Positions 40,867 through 54,492 of a DNA stretch of 64,000 nucleotides are shown here, one piece after another (positions within the stretch are counted from its first letter, which is position 1; each line of letters starts with the position of its first letter). Below the pieces are notes generated by a model, which had not been told where the DNA came from, made no database searches, and saw only the letters and a list, made by a program, of their open reading frames with translations. The position numbers and the translations under genes were made by a program. Source of the stretch: Dimorphilus gyrociliatus (taxonomy: Eukaryota > Annelida > Polychaeta > Dinophilidae); the NCBI GenBank assembly GCA_904063045.1, contig CAJFCJ010000003.1:3086504-3150503 (forward strand). Reading direction: 5' to 3'.

Positions 40867-43800
40867 TTAGGTGGTACAATTTCTATGTCTCCGGCTCCGA
40901 ACATGCTGGCTCATATCATTTTCGTTCGAAAACGAAGCTTTACAGGATGGACAGTAAAATTGACCGCTAGGTAATTTGTAGTTTGCAGTCGATGAATCAC
41001 GTTTATCGTTAGTTGATAGTTTTAAAATAGGATCGATATCTGTTAAGCGAAAGAGACAAGAAATAGAAAAAAAAGCAATTAAGACCAGTAAAAATCGTTT
41101 AGTTAATTTATTCTCGACATACTTACCAACTTTTTCAGTTTTTTGAAGAGATCGAACAATTTTTTTCTGTTCTTCCACAGCCTGCAAATGACTTTGTAAA
41201 CGGACGTGAAATCGAACTGCAGTATCATCATTCAATCGGACGTCGCAGACGATGCAAGCAAACTTTGCACTTTAAAAGAAGAAAAGAGCATTATAAAAGA
41301 CTGTATAAGCAATCAACTTGTTGAATAAAAGCCATAAGAATATGATCAAGTTACAAGTTGAGGGGTAAAAAGGGCAATAAAAACAAAACTACGCTATACA
41401 GGAGCAATTAGGATGCAACCGTAAGCATAATAGACACTTCACTCTCGTCTCAAAGTGCTATGATTGTACTGTAAATGAAATATATTAGAAATAGGTTTAG
41501 GCTGTAGAAAGAAATGATAGATTGGTAGAAAGGGAAAGGGAGGTAAAGAACGACAAAGAGAAGAAAAATAAAAGATAAAGTAGAAATGTATACACACGCA
41601 CATATACATTATATATTATATTAATATATATATGTAGAGAGAGAGTATATATAGAGTATAATTTAAAGGATTCTATAAGACATGCATGCTTATGAACTAA
41701 GTTAGCATTGTTTATTCCCTTCCCATTGAATCTAGCAAGAAGAAACATAGAAAGAAAAGGACTAGGGATTCAGGCGATATTCGAAAGAATAATTGATTTC
41801 AAACACTTTCTCGCCTTAATCAATATTCATTAGCATGATGAAAAAAACTGATCAGTTGATTCCAATTTTTTTCTCTAATGTATAGGGTAGTTTTTTATAT
41901 TGAAATATAAGAAATTCATAAAAAATAAACCAGATTTAAAGCTATTAACATATAGTATCTAAGTCTTTTTCAGTTTTCAAAAGGAAAACATACTTACACT
42001 TATTAATTAGCATTATATTTTGAATTAACTTACTCGCATATACATTTCTTTTGACTGTCTGTTTTCCTTCTTACTTTTCCTTTGGTTCTTTTTGCGTGAT
42101 TTTTACCACCGTAGTGTTGTTGAGCTTGTTTTGTTGAATTGAACGAGACATCACATACGGCACAATATACGTCCGCACTTGGCGTCTTTTCCTGGGGTTT
42201 TTCTTCATTCTATTTGAAAGAGAAAGAGAAGGCCGGATTAAGCGAACGTTTCTATAATCCTCTTATATATCACGACTCAACACAAAGACGTCCCACTCGT
42301 GACCGTCACTTTAGAAGCTTTATTGAGGAAAATGTCATACTGCTTAAAAATCTCAATACTCTTTTTTTCCCGAGATGATTAACTTAGCGAGAAATAGTCT
42401 TTGAAATACTAACTGAGCAGAAATCATCTTTTGTTCTCTCCCTTAAATCGAATCATATGAAAGGAATCAGGTCACGAAAACAAACTATACCCTAACAAAT
42501 TTCCACTGATAGTCTAAAAATTTGTCTATGTACCTATCAGATATTAATACAAACTCTGTAAATATTAAATATTGCTGATACAAAGTTACATAGAGAAACC
42601 AGAGAAATAGATATATAATACATCTACTAAAATAAAAGAGAAAAATGGAATAGAATAAAGAAAGAAGAGGAAACGAATGAAAAATACATGACATTCGTTT
42701 GCTCGTGCTTCTGGATGTAATGGAAATTTTATGCATTAGAGGAAGAATGTTTATTTTATTTGTTTCATGATATATATTTAAGCTCACTCCTCCCTTTTTT
42801 ATTATAATCATTAATAAATATTTCGTAATTTTAGATGGTAATTTTTACTAATTCATTTATTTCACTTAATAACGATTATAGTAATTGGTCATAAACTTTT
42901 ATGTTTTTCAAAAAGATGTGTCTAACAGTGCATGAAACATTCACTAATCGTTTGGAAGCCTTAGTCATAGAAGACAAAGATACAATGCTATAAGAAGATT
43001 CTCTTTCGTTTCTTCCCCTCTTTCCGTTCTCCGAAGACAACTACATAATTTAAAACATTTATATTTCTCTATCGTTTACTTGTAAAAGATGACAACCAGC
43101 TGAACAGATTAAACTTTGTAAGAGTCAACTAGAACAATACTAGGTTGGTATGGCAACAGCTTATACACATTTAATATGCAGGATGATCGATAATTGAAAA
43201 CACGGCAGCACTGAAATGTCTTTTTCTGCTCGACCTCATCTTCCCATTAGCCTCTGGCTAAATAATAGTTTCTTGAAGCTATTAAATAGAATTCTCTTTC
43301 TTAAAACAAGCTGTTCAATATAAGCTTTGCATTTTGTTTATTAAATATATACTTGTCGCTAAATTATTGGACAATGCTAATGGCAACGAAGGCGTAAAAA
43401 ATCCTGTTCAATAAACTCGTAAATAATTCAAACGATTCAGCGTCATCGAAGCAAAGCGTTTAACATCAGGAGTAAGAATGATCTTCATTCTATTCTTAGT
43501 AGTTAATTTCTCTTCAAATGTCGACAGTTGGCTAACGGTAACACTCAACCAGACTAAATACTGTATTGGCAGTCGGAATTTAATCAGGCCTCGTTATACG
43601 TCTACAAAGCTCCTCGAATCGGAATGGACGCTTTGGATAGGCGCTTCTCAACAAGCCTCCTTACACAAGAAAGCATTCGATGGCAATGAACTTTCATATA
43701 TGAAACGACAAAATATATTTTCTGCTGACAGCGATTTATCTTATTGTGTACCACTTGAAATTATTGACAGGACTGTGTCAGTAAAAGCTAGGAATCTAAA

Positions 43801-45269
43801 CAATATATCCGTTGTGCTCAAAGGGGAAAATTTAGATACCGGACTCTGTCAAGATTTTTACGTTTATAATCGTTTATCAAGTAGAATCGAAGAGGGAAGA
43901 GAGATAACAACTAATAAACTCTGCAGAAATACTAACTACCACTTAAAAAATGACTTGATTACTTGTCAATATAAATGTACCGGTTATATAGATTCTCTTA
44001 GGTTTAACACTGTTTTTGAACCTGCTGTAGCTTCTAAATTAAGATTATGTAAAATCTCTGTTGAGTAGTTTTACTTTATACTGTATAATATTGTTTGGCG
44101 AAATAAGAATGATAGAAAGAAGACATAAATGTATGTATACTGTTTCTTTATCTAATATAGTAATGGTTTTTGAAGTGATTCATCCTAATTGAGTGTCTTC
44201 GAAAAAATCCCTGGAAATGCGTCTAAAATGAGGTGAGAGAGCTACCTGTTCCGGTTTGATATTGCTACTAATTTAATTGTTTGACAATCAAGTTCCGGGT
44301 TATTTAAGCAAACAATACAGATGCTATAAAAATTATAAATCATTCATGCTAATGGATTTTTTTCAAGTTTCGCCGATTAGTTTGAGTAATTTATAAAGAA
44401 TCGGTAAAAGTACCGCAAATTGACCACGAGCTAGGAAGTTTTCGGTTAACGATTCTACCATTTGTCTTCTTTAATGTTTCACGCATCTGTGCTTGTCGAT
44501 AACTTCTTTCTCACTTGTAAAACTTTTCAGTAAATATATACATAGATTTTCTTTCCTTCCTTCCCTTTTTAAGTCTGTATTTCGAAATATCCTTCCGCTT
44601 TTAATTTTCATATCAAAGGAAGTATCATGTGATTACATTTCCCTTTGCATTTTTCATTTTCTCTCTATCAGTTTTGACTTTGAATATGTTTCATGATTAG
44701 GACTCTGCCATTTAGACTAAGTATATACTAATATATATATATATATATATATATTTCTTTCTTCTCTTTACACCTTAATTTTAACTTTTTATATTAAATT
44801 CCTTTTATTATTATTAAAGAATACAATTTATAAAAAACAGTAAATAAATGAAAAAATTTAGACAAATTACTGTCAGTAAGAATAATTAGACGAGAATTTT
44901 TGTTTTTCTTGTATTTAGCAACTTGTTTTTTTTGTCAGTCTCATCTCTAGTTTCACTAGTTGAAAGATTACAAGACTTTATATTAGTCTAAACACCTTTT
45001 CAACCTACTTTGTTATTCTGTTTGTCAAGAAGACCAAATCGATATTTGAACAAATTTATTCGCTTTTATGCCTGGTGTATTTAACAGATAGAGTTAATGG
45101 GTTCAGAATCCCCTGATATGTAATATCAAGGGAATAATGAGGCTTAATCGAGGTTACTTTTCGAATATTCTAAGAAATAAGCTAATCATTCTGTTTAACA
45201 GCGGATAAAAATCTTCGGATTTAGAATGTATACTTTTCTACTATCTTCAGCATTAAAAGAAGCTTCATT

Positions 45270-45334
<65 letters not shown>

Positions 45335-48300
45335 ACAAAAACCATATACTGTAGTTATGTCTATGTATTTAATATGAATACTACATGCATTTTTAAATAT
45401 GCATTTTTCTACTGAAATGAGTGTCTGCTGTCAGAATTTTTCATTACACCTACTTTTTACTAATGTAATACATTCCCTCTTGTACGACATTTCTCTGCTT
45501 TTCTTTCTGCAATTCGCTGTGGTTCACCTATATTTACTTAGTTTATTAACTAATTTAAATTGTCTGAAAAGATGAAACTACAGACAGAAATATAAATAAT
45601 ACAACAGAAAACGTACTAACTGGGAAATTTCATTCACTTAGTCATAACATAGTGATTAAGCTCTTCTTTCATAATTGAAAAGGAAAAGGAAAGGAAATGA
45701 TTACCTGTTTACAGGACGATTTATACTTAATCTAAGGGAAAATTAACGAGATACCTTACCTATTCATTTATCTTTTAATAAATTATACCAAATAGATAGC
45801 ATATAACTAAAATAATAACCTAGTAACATAGAAACTAGGATTTTAACTGAAAAGTCCATCTATTTTTATATCTATTTACAATAGTTTAGTAGGTAACAAA
45901 AAGAACATAACCAGTAAATATTACATTATTAAAAAGTAGTAATAAAAGCAATATTATAGCACGTATCATAAATGTCTATAATTTATATGTTTATTGCATC
46001 TTAGAATCCAGTTGAGAAGCATAATTTGTTTTTACGTTCTATTTTATATAAAGGATGTGAAAAAGGAAAAAGGTATATCTAAATAAATTAGCAGAAATTA
46101 TCTTTAGGTTATTATATTTCAGTGGTAACGTGTTGAATTGGCAAGATTCTTGGAATTTATTACTTTCTTCGAAATTGAAAGAAATTAATATTTTTTTACT
46201 CTTTCCAGTCTTAGTAGTTTTTTTCCCCTACTCTTTGTTTAGTCTTAAGGAAAGACAAATATACAGTAAGAATGAATGAAAGAGAATGAAAAAGTAATAA
46301 AATAAAGTAGAGAGATTTACAATACGTGAGAAGAAAGCAGGTTTAAGCTAAAGTTCTTGTATAATCAAACTGTTGTCAAGTGATAAGGGTAGTAATAAGG
46401 GGATCGTACATTTATTAGATTTATTTGGTGTTCATTTTCTACTAATAACATGGTTGCCAACCTACAAACACTCTCAGTTGTTTAGTGTCACTGGGAACAT
46501 CGGATTTAATGGTAAGGTACTGCGCTATTATGTAACTTTTGCGCTAGTTATTAGCTATAAGAAACCTTAAAAGCCTTCAACACGCTGGTTAATCATCGTA
46601 AAAATTACGAGATAATACCGGCAGAGTGTCACAAGTCTGTGCTATAAGGCGTCACTCAGAGGAATAAACTTCACAATAAGCGTCCAATAATTTTTTTTCG
46701 TAGGACTGCTAAGTTTTTTTCCATAATTTACTCTAATAATTATTGGTTTATTATTTTTTATATTTTCTACAACAAGGTCATTAACACCTGGTACTATTAA
46801 TTTTCTTTGATTTTTTTACAACTTATGCCCTCCCGAATGAACTAAACTATGCGTTTATTAGACGTTTGTTATGATATATATGAGAATATAAAAAAGGACG
46901 AATAAATATCTTGAGAGATATTCTTACCAATTATTTATTTGATTTTCTTTTTCGTGCTAAATTCTAACTCTTCAACTGCTAAAAATAAGCTAACAAATGA
47001 ACAGAACATATGGGAGTAATGTTTAAGCAGGAGACGATATACATTTAGTTTCCAACGCTGTTTAAAGTCCATTTGATCAAAGAATCTACTAGGGAATATA
47101 AGAATTTCCATGAGATAGTTACAGATGGTTAAATAAATGGAAAACAGACGAAAGGAAAAATGAAAAAAACGTAGAAATTTCTAATTTACATAAATTTTTT
47201 TCTTTCATTTTTGCCCAAAAAAGATTGGTTAATGAAGAACGATTAAATTGATTTCATTACACGGTCTCATTAGCGTCTCATTTGTCAATTCCATTTTCTG
47301 TATTGCACGTCATTGCATCTTAATTAAGTGGAAAGGGATGACAAAGGTAGGAGACAAATTCTACATCTTCAACGCTCTAATTTTTAATATAAAAATTCTT
47401 AATGGCATAGAGAAGAGTTTTGTTGATAGATTGGTAGTTTTAGTATTAAAGTATTACATCTCCTTCACTAGGATTATTCTGAGGAAAGGAAAAAATAAGA
47501 AAAGGGTCTATAATAGAAGAAAGAGAAGGAAGGAAGATGTTAGTTTCTGATTAAATTAGTCTCATTAAGTGTTCTACAACCGGCTTGTCAATTAGATTTC
47601 GTTTCTCTGTATAAAGCGACAGATTCCATTCAGCCTTAATAGAAACACCGTTATGTGTCGGCAAGCTAAAAGCAAAACCAGTCTGCATCTTAAAAGATCG
47701 ATGGGAATTTTTTAAGCCCGCCAGTCTCAAACCTTTCAAGTTTCTCTTTTATAGAAAATTGACGACTTAAAAAAAGCTGTTGAAAATGTACTTATAATTT
47801 TCATAATACTCGGTATAGCAGCTGCTCTATCGAATTTTCTATAAAACAATGTAATTTTTTACTAATAACGATTTTGCATGTTTGAAATAGAAAGTTACTA
47901 AATTCAAACCTTTTGCCAACTCTTTATGTCTTATTTACTTTATATATTAATGATGTTACATTCATATATATGTATACAGTATATTTATATATAATTAATT
48001 CTTGTCAAACATATTTTACTTATCTAAAATAAAAAGTCAATCAATTCCTCCTTATAGTATTTTAAGAGCCTCTGTATCAATATAAGTACCAGTTTTTAAA
48101 CAATATTTTCAATTTAACTGCTACTATATAGTAATAGCTCATATTATAAATAGCTATCTTCTCTCATAATCAATCGCTATTAATCGCTGTTCTTCGGCAT
48201 ATTTAACAGAAGAGAAGCTTTTTTTCGCCATGATTAATATATTTTAATCATTTATATAGGCTTTCACTCTGGCATTTTCTGTTACATAGTTAAAATCTGT

Positions 48301-50856
48301 TGGTATATGTCCTTCTCAGATAATTAGTTTGACTTTCATATGTGCGGTAACATCAAAGGGAAAATAAAAGAGAAGTAACATACTTTAACACTATTATTCT
48401 ATACCCAAAAAATTAAATAATTTCCTTTTTTTCCCTTCTGTCACCTTTCTTCATTCTCTATTTATTTTTTTTTTCGTTTCTATTCCAATTCCCTTCATCC
48501 TGGTTATTAATTATGAAACGTGAGGATTAGCTACAAATTCCTATGGTCTTCATTGAACCTTTAAATTAGGGTTTACGTACTCTTATTCTATCATTAAAAT
48601 ATCCCCATAAGGTATCCATACGGTTTGACATGTTTTGAAGGAAAATAAATCTAAACTGTAAAATCCTTTATTTATGAAAAGAGTAGAGGAAAAAATGCTC
48701 TTTTCTTCTATTCTATGCCAAAAGAGTCTCCTTGATAAATGTTAAGAAAATAAAGATTATCCTTCAATTTCGAACACATTTACTGTTTGTCTAAAACCAT
48801 TTTATCCTTTAGTGTACTGACTTTTTACCACAGACAATACAAAATAAAAATAGCAAAGTAAGTTTTGCACATGTTTACCACATAACCTGCTGACACATCA
48901 AATTTTTTATTGAAATTTATCTCCCTATATTTTTAAGTTAAGTTATAAATCATATAGATGTATGAAATTGATTTCAGAATAGATTATCTGCAGAAAGTTA
49001 GCGTTTCATTGATTTAACTAATATATAACATATACATACTGCATATCTATGCATTTGTATAAATATATTAATATTAAATATATATATATATATATATACA
49101 GTATATTTGATATATACATTTGTACAGTACATATATATATATATATATATATATTTTTGCAATGGTGCATAAGAGAGTGTATATATTCATTAAGGAAAAA
49201 TATATTGACTTATAAGAAATTTTGTGTTTAAAAAAAAAATAAAGTAAAGAACTTGTAAAGAAAAACCTATGCACGTGTTCAGCACGCTCCGTTTCGCCCT
49301 CTTCCTATGGTTTTTATGCAAGTAAAAAGAAACTCGGTCTGTATCTTTATAGTCGAATGTTTTCGGCAGGTGTGCATTGCAGCCTTCTGCTAAAAGGTCG
49401 TTAGCAAACGGTCAGGTGAAAGCGGGCCTATTAGTAAATTATAGCGTAGAAAAATCGAATTATTCGCAATTAGTCGTGCAGAGAATTTAATGCTGTTAGC
49501 AAATATTTGAAAAATTTCCACTCTTCTATGTCAAATCAATAGGATAGAACTGCTGGTCTATTCCCATGATTTATAACTGATACGAATTAATTAATGTTTT
49601 CCTTCCTTCTCTACTAGTGTTATAATCCCACGAACAGATATAATTTTTGCTCAAGTAAATAAATAAATAAAGCCCGAGTAAAACGGGTCTGAAAATAGAT
49701 GGTCGATTTAATAACCCATTCACGCATCACGCCAACAGATCAACTTAATTTCTCATCTATTCATAGTACCGTATACACGATAAATTTTTGTACATTTACT
49801 TTATAGTTCCGCTATTTATAGAATAAAGTATATATACTAAACAATACCTTATATACATATACAGTATATCTGTATATATAGAGAGAGCTTTGTCTTATTA
49901 TGCTTTATGTGTAAAAGCGTCTATGCCTATTTTTGCCAATGTTCTCGCTACAATTATTATGTTCATCTAATTTTTCTCTTTATGAAAATTTCCCAATTTA
50001 TTATATATTTTCCAGTTCAAATTACTCAACCCTAAAATACAAGTCCTGACTGTTAAATAGAATTAATTGCAGTAGGGTAAACTTTGACAATTGAAAAAGA
50101 AAGTATGAAGAAACGTCTCGTTGTACTGCTAACCTTTTTATGCAGATAACAGTAACGCCCATGGCATGATAATGCTTGGCAGGGGACTGTTATGATCAAT
50201 CACATAAAAGTCTAATTCATTAATTATTCATCCGTAGAGGGAATTTATCACTATTCATAGCATTGTATCTTTCTGATAAATATAAATTAAGCCCACCTTT
50301 TTGCTTTTATTAAAGTATGGACTACGCAGTGCATTTGTTGGTAATTTTAATAAATTATATTAATATTCTACGGATCTCTAATGGATTTTGATATATAATT
50401 TTATTACTTGTTATTATTACCATATTGGATTTATGATGTAAATAAAAAGAAATATCTAACATAGTCAGTTAACGTGTTTGCAAACCCTCTCCTATATTTG
50501 ATTTCACTGATGCCTAATTGATTTGGCTACGAATCGATTGATCGCAAACAAAGTTCCCAAGTAACATAATGTTGTGAAATACGTTTATTACTGGTAATAT
50601 CCAAAGAAATAACAAAATAAGGCAACGTTCCTCAACTGACCATTTTAAATAGTTCTTTCCTTCTTTTTTTTCTTTTTTTTTCTCTTGGCAAACAAAGTTG
50701 ATATAAAGTTTCTAATTTTTTCAATCAAAAATGTATACCTTTTCACTTTATACACAATATAGTTTGTTTCTTTTTACTTCTCTATGTACAACACAGATTG
50801 TCTTGTAAAAAAAAGTTATGCACTTTTTACGATCTACAGAATGGTATATGTATAAT

Positions 50857-50894
<38 letters not shown>

Positions 50895-52061
50895 AATTTT
50901 CATAAACAGATTATATATAACAGCTTCTCGTTGCATCCTAATTCAGCTTTTGTATAGAAAAACAACTTGTCTAGCATGACAAACAATTTACAAGATGACT
51001 ATTTAAAATTCCTAGCGGTTATGCACTCTTATTAGTATTCTAATGAGATTTCCTTCCTTCTTAACAATAAACTCGCAATTAGTAAATTCTCAACAAAAGT
51101 AACATTTCCTATTTCCGAGTGAACAGTAGATTTTTTTAACGGGCATTTTACAAAGGAAAATGTAAAATTGTGGTAAGTTGATTACTCTAATTGATAGTAC
51201 ATGCTTGGCATTTAAAAGCGTCATTCAGTCGATTGGCTCATTTATTTCAGCTTTGCATAAAGGAAAAAGTACAGTTTGAAGTTTCTCAGAATAAAGGCCT
51301 AATTAATGAAATCGATTTTCATCAAGTCACTCTAAACTTACCTTATTTAATAACTTTGTAGTTGCTTCGTGAAGTCTAACACGTTTTGCGTGATTTTTTC
51401 CTTCATAATGTTGCTTAGCCTGAGCTGGAGCGTTTAAACTAACTCTGCAAACATTGCAATAGAGAGGTTCATCGTCCGATTTCCTCTTTGAGGGTCTTCT
51501 CTGGTTTATCGAAAGAAGAGGAGGAGTAGTTGGCAATCCTGCATTTGAAACATCAGTCTGCTTATAATAAGTCGAGCGAAGAAAGATTTAGAGATAAGAA
51601 TGGCACCTGTTTGTCAATGTTAGATTTGTGGAGAGAGAAATAAGTTTTTGTTTCCACATCTAACGGAAAGATGAGAATAATATTTCTTTTTCTCTAAGCA
51701 TTTCCCCTTCTTTTTCTACATCTTTTTCTCCTAAGTAAAGTGATATGTAAAGTAGCCTAAAGCTATACGCTAGTGCCATATTGCGAATAACTGGTTAGAA
51801 TTTGTTTACTTTTTGATTACGCAATTTTTATATTTAAGTCATGCGGATTCAATTGTGCCGCAAAGGCGATACGTCACTCTCAATTAAATGTAACCTATAA
51901 GCAGCTTTTTTGAGAATTTGATGAAATTGACTTTGTTGCGGTGTTCTGACTTATTTTCTATGTTGCAGAAATTTTGTATATTCTAAACGAGAAAAAACAT
52001 ACGAAATTGGAAAAGAGAAAATAAAATAAGACAGAGAAATAAAGCGAGAGAGAAAGAGGGA

Positions 52062-52092
<31 letters not shown>

Positions 52093-54492
52093 CGATAAAG
52101 GGAGAGAGAAAGAGAGTAAGAGAGGGTTAGGTATATTTAAATTGAAAGAATATTCAATTTCACGATTTTGCGTGTTCTAGTAACAGAGAAAATATTTAAA
52201 ATATTCTGGAATCTCTGTTAATGAAACAAAGACAAATTCAACTAGGCTTTTCATAAACATTTATGAATAAATTATCAAATAATAATTATAATATTTTAGT
52301 TAAAAATGCATATTGCAATTACTAGTGGGCAATTAATAGTGGGCAATTAATAGTGGGCAATTTATTGCGCAATATACGAATATATACTAATATATATATA
52401 TATATATATATAGATAGATACTTCGCTTTGTATACATTTGTTGTAACGTATTTATACGTTTAATCTTGATTAATGATAGCAATAGGGCGAATCTTTGCGC
52501 ACCTTTCTCAACCTGTTCTGACGTAACATATTACGAATATTTATTTTCAGCAAAACGTTAAAACTAAGCTTCTTACTTAGCTTAAAAGAGCAGTTGGTTG
52601 GCTTCATTCATTTGGCTTCATTCATTTCATCATCTTTAAGAAAAATCTATATGCTATGTACAATCTGCGTGTACCTTAATAACAATACAGAATTTTACAA
52701 TCGGATATAAATTATCTATATTGCTCATGAAATCATATATATAGAGTATATACTAATATATATATATGCAGTATGTATACTGTATATGCAGTATATATAT
52801 ATATATAATTTCTCACTTATTTTGCATGTTCACCGCTATTAGTATTAATGAAAACTTTATACTGCTTTTCTGATTTCGTACTTTTCATTCCAGGTTTCTG
52901 TATAAACTTAGGAGAACATTTGCGATTTATTTATCCCAATCAAATTGTAAGTTTAACCTTCATCTAATACTGGCCACTAGGGTAGTATACTCCACTTGAA
53001 TATTAATGAAACTCGATTAATGGAGTTATTGTCACTTGTTTCGGAATGGTAAATGGATAAGGATTATGAAAATTTTAATTTTTTTATAATAAACCTTTAC
53101 TCTGTACAATAAATCTTCATTCATAAATAAACTATTTCCTTTTTTTTCAGCAGATATATCATTTACAGCTTAGCCTACTTATATTCTTAGTGATTAAAAA
53201 CCAATTTCAGTTTAATAGAGATATTGTATTTTCTACCCTAATTAATATTTGTCTATGCTAACAATGTGTACTAACATTTAAAAAGGATGTTGCATTATGC
53301 AAAGTGAGGACCTATGACATGACCTAAAATCAACTCATAAATATTGATAAAGCCAACCAGCTATTTCAAAAAACCTTTGGGGAATATACTATCTATGGTA
53401 ATAGTAGCTCTTATCTACCTCTCTACCGCTAACACGTTTGTATATTTGACTTATAGGCGCAGTTTGTTTTGCAGTCGGCCACTTGCGAAGCCACCTGATA
53501 TCTAGCTACTGCAAAGCGATTAAGTCACGTTATCTTTTCGCCGAGTAAAAACTTAAGAAGATAGAAATTTTTTTTAATATCTCTAAAAACAAAAAAAATC
53601 TGGACTGGTGAGTTAGAAAACAACGGTTAGACATTTATATATAGAAAGAGGTTTGCTCATTCTATATTCATAATTTAATAAATACAACGAAACAAATACG
53701 AATTTGTAAGTTGTATTTGCATAAAAGAGTGGGAAAAATTTTTAATACGGAAGATAAACATTTTTTGGGGTTAGAAATAAAAAACAAGAATAAAATCAGA
53801 AGGATCTTGTCGAAAAAAAATGAGATAATAATCCAAGGGAGCAGGTTCTATACGAAAATAAAGAGACATTTTACATCCTCTTTCGTCTTTTAACCTTTTT
53901 CTATGTTTGTCTATATATATATATATACACAGTATATACATATATACATTATATATATACCTCTCTCTTTCTCTTTCATTCGCTCTCCCTATTCCTATTT
54001 CACTTTTTAATTTTGATGCTATTAATAATATTTATTCATTTTTCCTTTCATTTAAGGTAAAAGGAAGCGTTATAAAGGTATTTACAAAGAAAAAAGGTTT
54101 AAAATTAATGACCAGAAGTGCTTGATACTCTAACTTCCGCGAAAGGTTTGCAAATTATAAAATTGTTATTTATATTCGAGTATTTTTTTCCATTATGGCG
54201 GGAAATAAATAAACAAAGATGAGATAAAAAAAAAAGAATAAGTTGAAAAAAGGCTAAACAAATGAAAAGAAAAAAGTTGATGAGTTTTGATATCTTCTTT
54301 TCTTTTATATATATTTCCCCCTTGAAAGTAAACTTTACTCTAGACTGATAGTCATCTTCGTTTCTTATATTAACAAGAAGAAATGAAAGTAAACCTACCT
54401 GGAAAAACAAACCGACTAGGTAGTAATAGAGTCGGCGTCGGCCGTCTTTGCAGAAAAAAGAAATCGGAAGCGGGTAACGGCGCCGTTATCAT
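40867..54492 (-). CDS. Four-finger matrin/U1-type C2H2 zinc-finger protein (ZNF385/ZMAT-like), five exons
   Basis: Minus-strand exons are 54492-54399, 51538-51342, 42209-42075, 41262-41127 and 41039-40867. Phases 1, 0, 0 and 1 all match, giving 244 residues. Four zinc fingers share the spacing C-x2-C-x12-H-x5-H: C59/C62/H75/H81, C113/C116/H129/H135, C145/C148/H161/H167 and C217/C220/H233/H239. This long-linker type is found in ZNF385, ZNF346 and ZMAT proteins, which bind double-stranded or structured RNA or DNA in the nucleus. The first two fingers read 'YCNVC...QAKQHYEGKNHAKR' and 'YCAVC...QAQQHYGGKNHAKR', close to ZNF385. The start is the first in-frame ATG after a stop. Exon 1 encodes a proline-rich segment (LQRRPTPTLLLPSRFVFPG). 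Intron 2 is 9.1 kb and hosts another gene. Exact orthology is uncertain. Confidence 0.88.
43478..44068 (+). CDS. Intronless secreted cysteine-rich protein of unknown family, nested in an intron
   Basis: A 196-codon single-exon ORF on the strand opposite to its host gene. The N-terminus (MIFILFLVVNFSSNVDS) is a signal peptide. The mature part has cysteines at C29, C90, C124, C149, C163, C167 and C191 and sequons at N24 (NQT) and N109 (NIS). There is no second membrane segment, so it is probably secreted. Base composition is more even than the flanks and the residue mix is protein-like, unlike chance ORFs nearby. I do not recognise the family. Weak features recall galactose-binding (F5/8 type C or fucolectin-like) domains: 'AFDGN' early, a C-x3-C pair, and a terminal 'LRLCKISVE' resembling the 'LCEVEV' ending of such domains. 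That link is speculative. No clear polyadenylation signal was found. Confidence 0.7.
   Translation: MIFILFLVVNFSSNVDSWLTVTLNQTKYCIGSRNLIRPRYTSTKLLESEWTLWIGASQQASLHKKAFDGNELSYMKRQNIFSADSDLSYCVPLEIIDRTVSVKARNLNNISVVLKGENLDTGLCQDFYVYNRLSSRIEEGREITTNKLCRNTNYHLKNDLITCQYKCTGYIDSLRFNTVFEPAVASKLRLCKISVE
45273..45329. repeat. (CT)n microsatellite
   Basis: A perfect dinucleotide run of about 28 CT units inside the large zinc-finger-gene intron, the longest uninterrupted dinucleotide repeat I noticed apart from (TA)n tracts. Confidence 0.95.
49270..49480. promoter_or_regulatory. GC-richer intronic block with E-boxes, candidate enhancer
   Basis: Within the 9.1 kb intron this block has a higher CG content than its surroundings. 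It carries CACGTG (49272-49277) and two CAGGTG E-boxes (49367-49372 and 49413-49418). E-boxes of these types bind bHLH or Snail-class factors. No splice-supported open frame is present. Function is inferred from composition and motif clustering. Confidence 0.3.
52040..52130. repeat. (GA)n purine tract
   Basis: A polypurine stretch, mainly GA dinucleotides with interruptions, in intron 1 of the zinc-finger gene. Similar but shorter (GA)n tracts occur at 18150-18203, 30010-30033 and 58675-58692. Confidence 0.85.
52324..52365. repeat. Three tandem copies of a 14-bp unit
   Basis: The unit AGTGGGCAATTAAT is repeated at 52324, 52338 and 52352, the last with one change. It lies in intron 1 of the zinc-finger gene just before a (TA)n tract. 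Confidence 0.9.

Larger units (their letters stand above)
42210..51341 (-). other. 9.1 kb zinc-finger-gene intron with a nested antisense gene
   Basis: The intron lies between the exons for fingers 1 and 2. Besides the nested secreted-protein ORF (43478-44068) it contains a perfect (CT)n run at 45273-45329, (TA)n tracts near 44730-44755, 47965, 49080-49155 and 50863-50895, and a GC-richer block at about 49270-49480. The rest is A+T-rich with no recognised exon. Confidence 0.7.
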
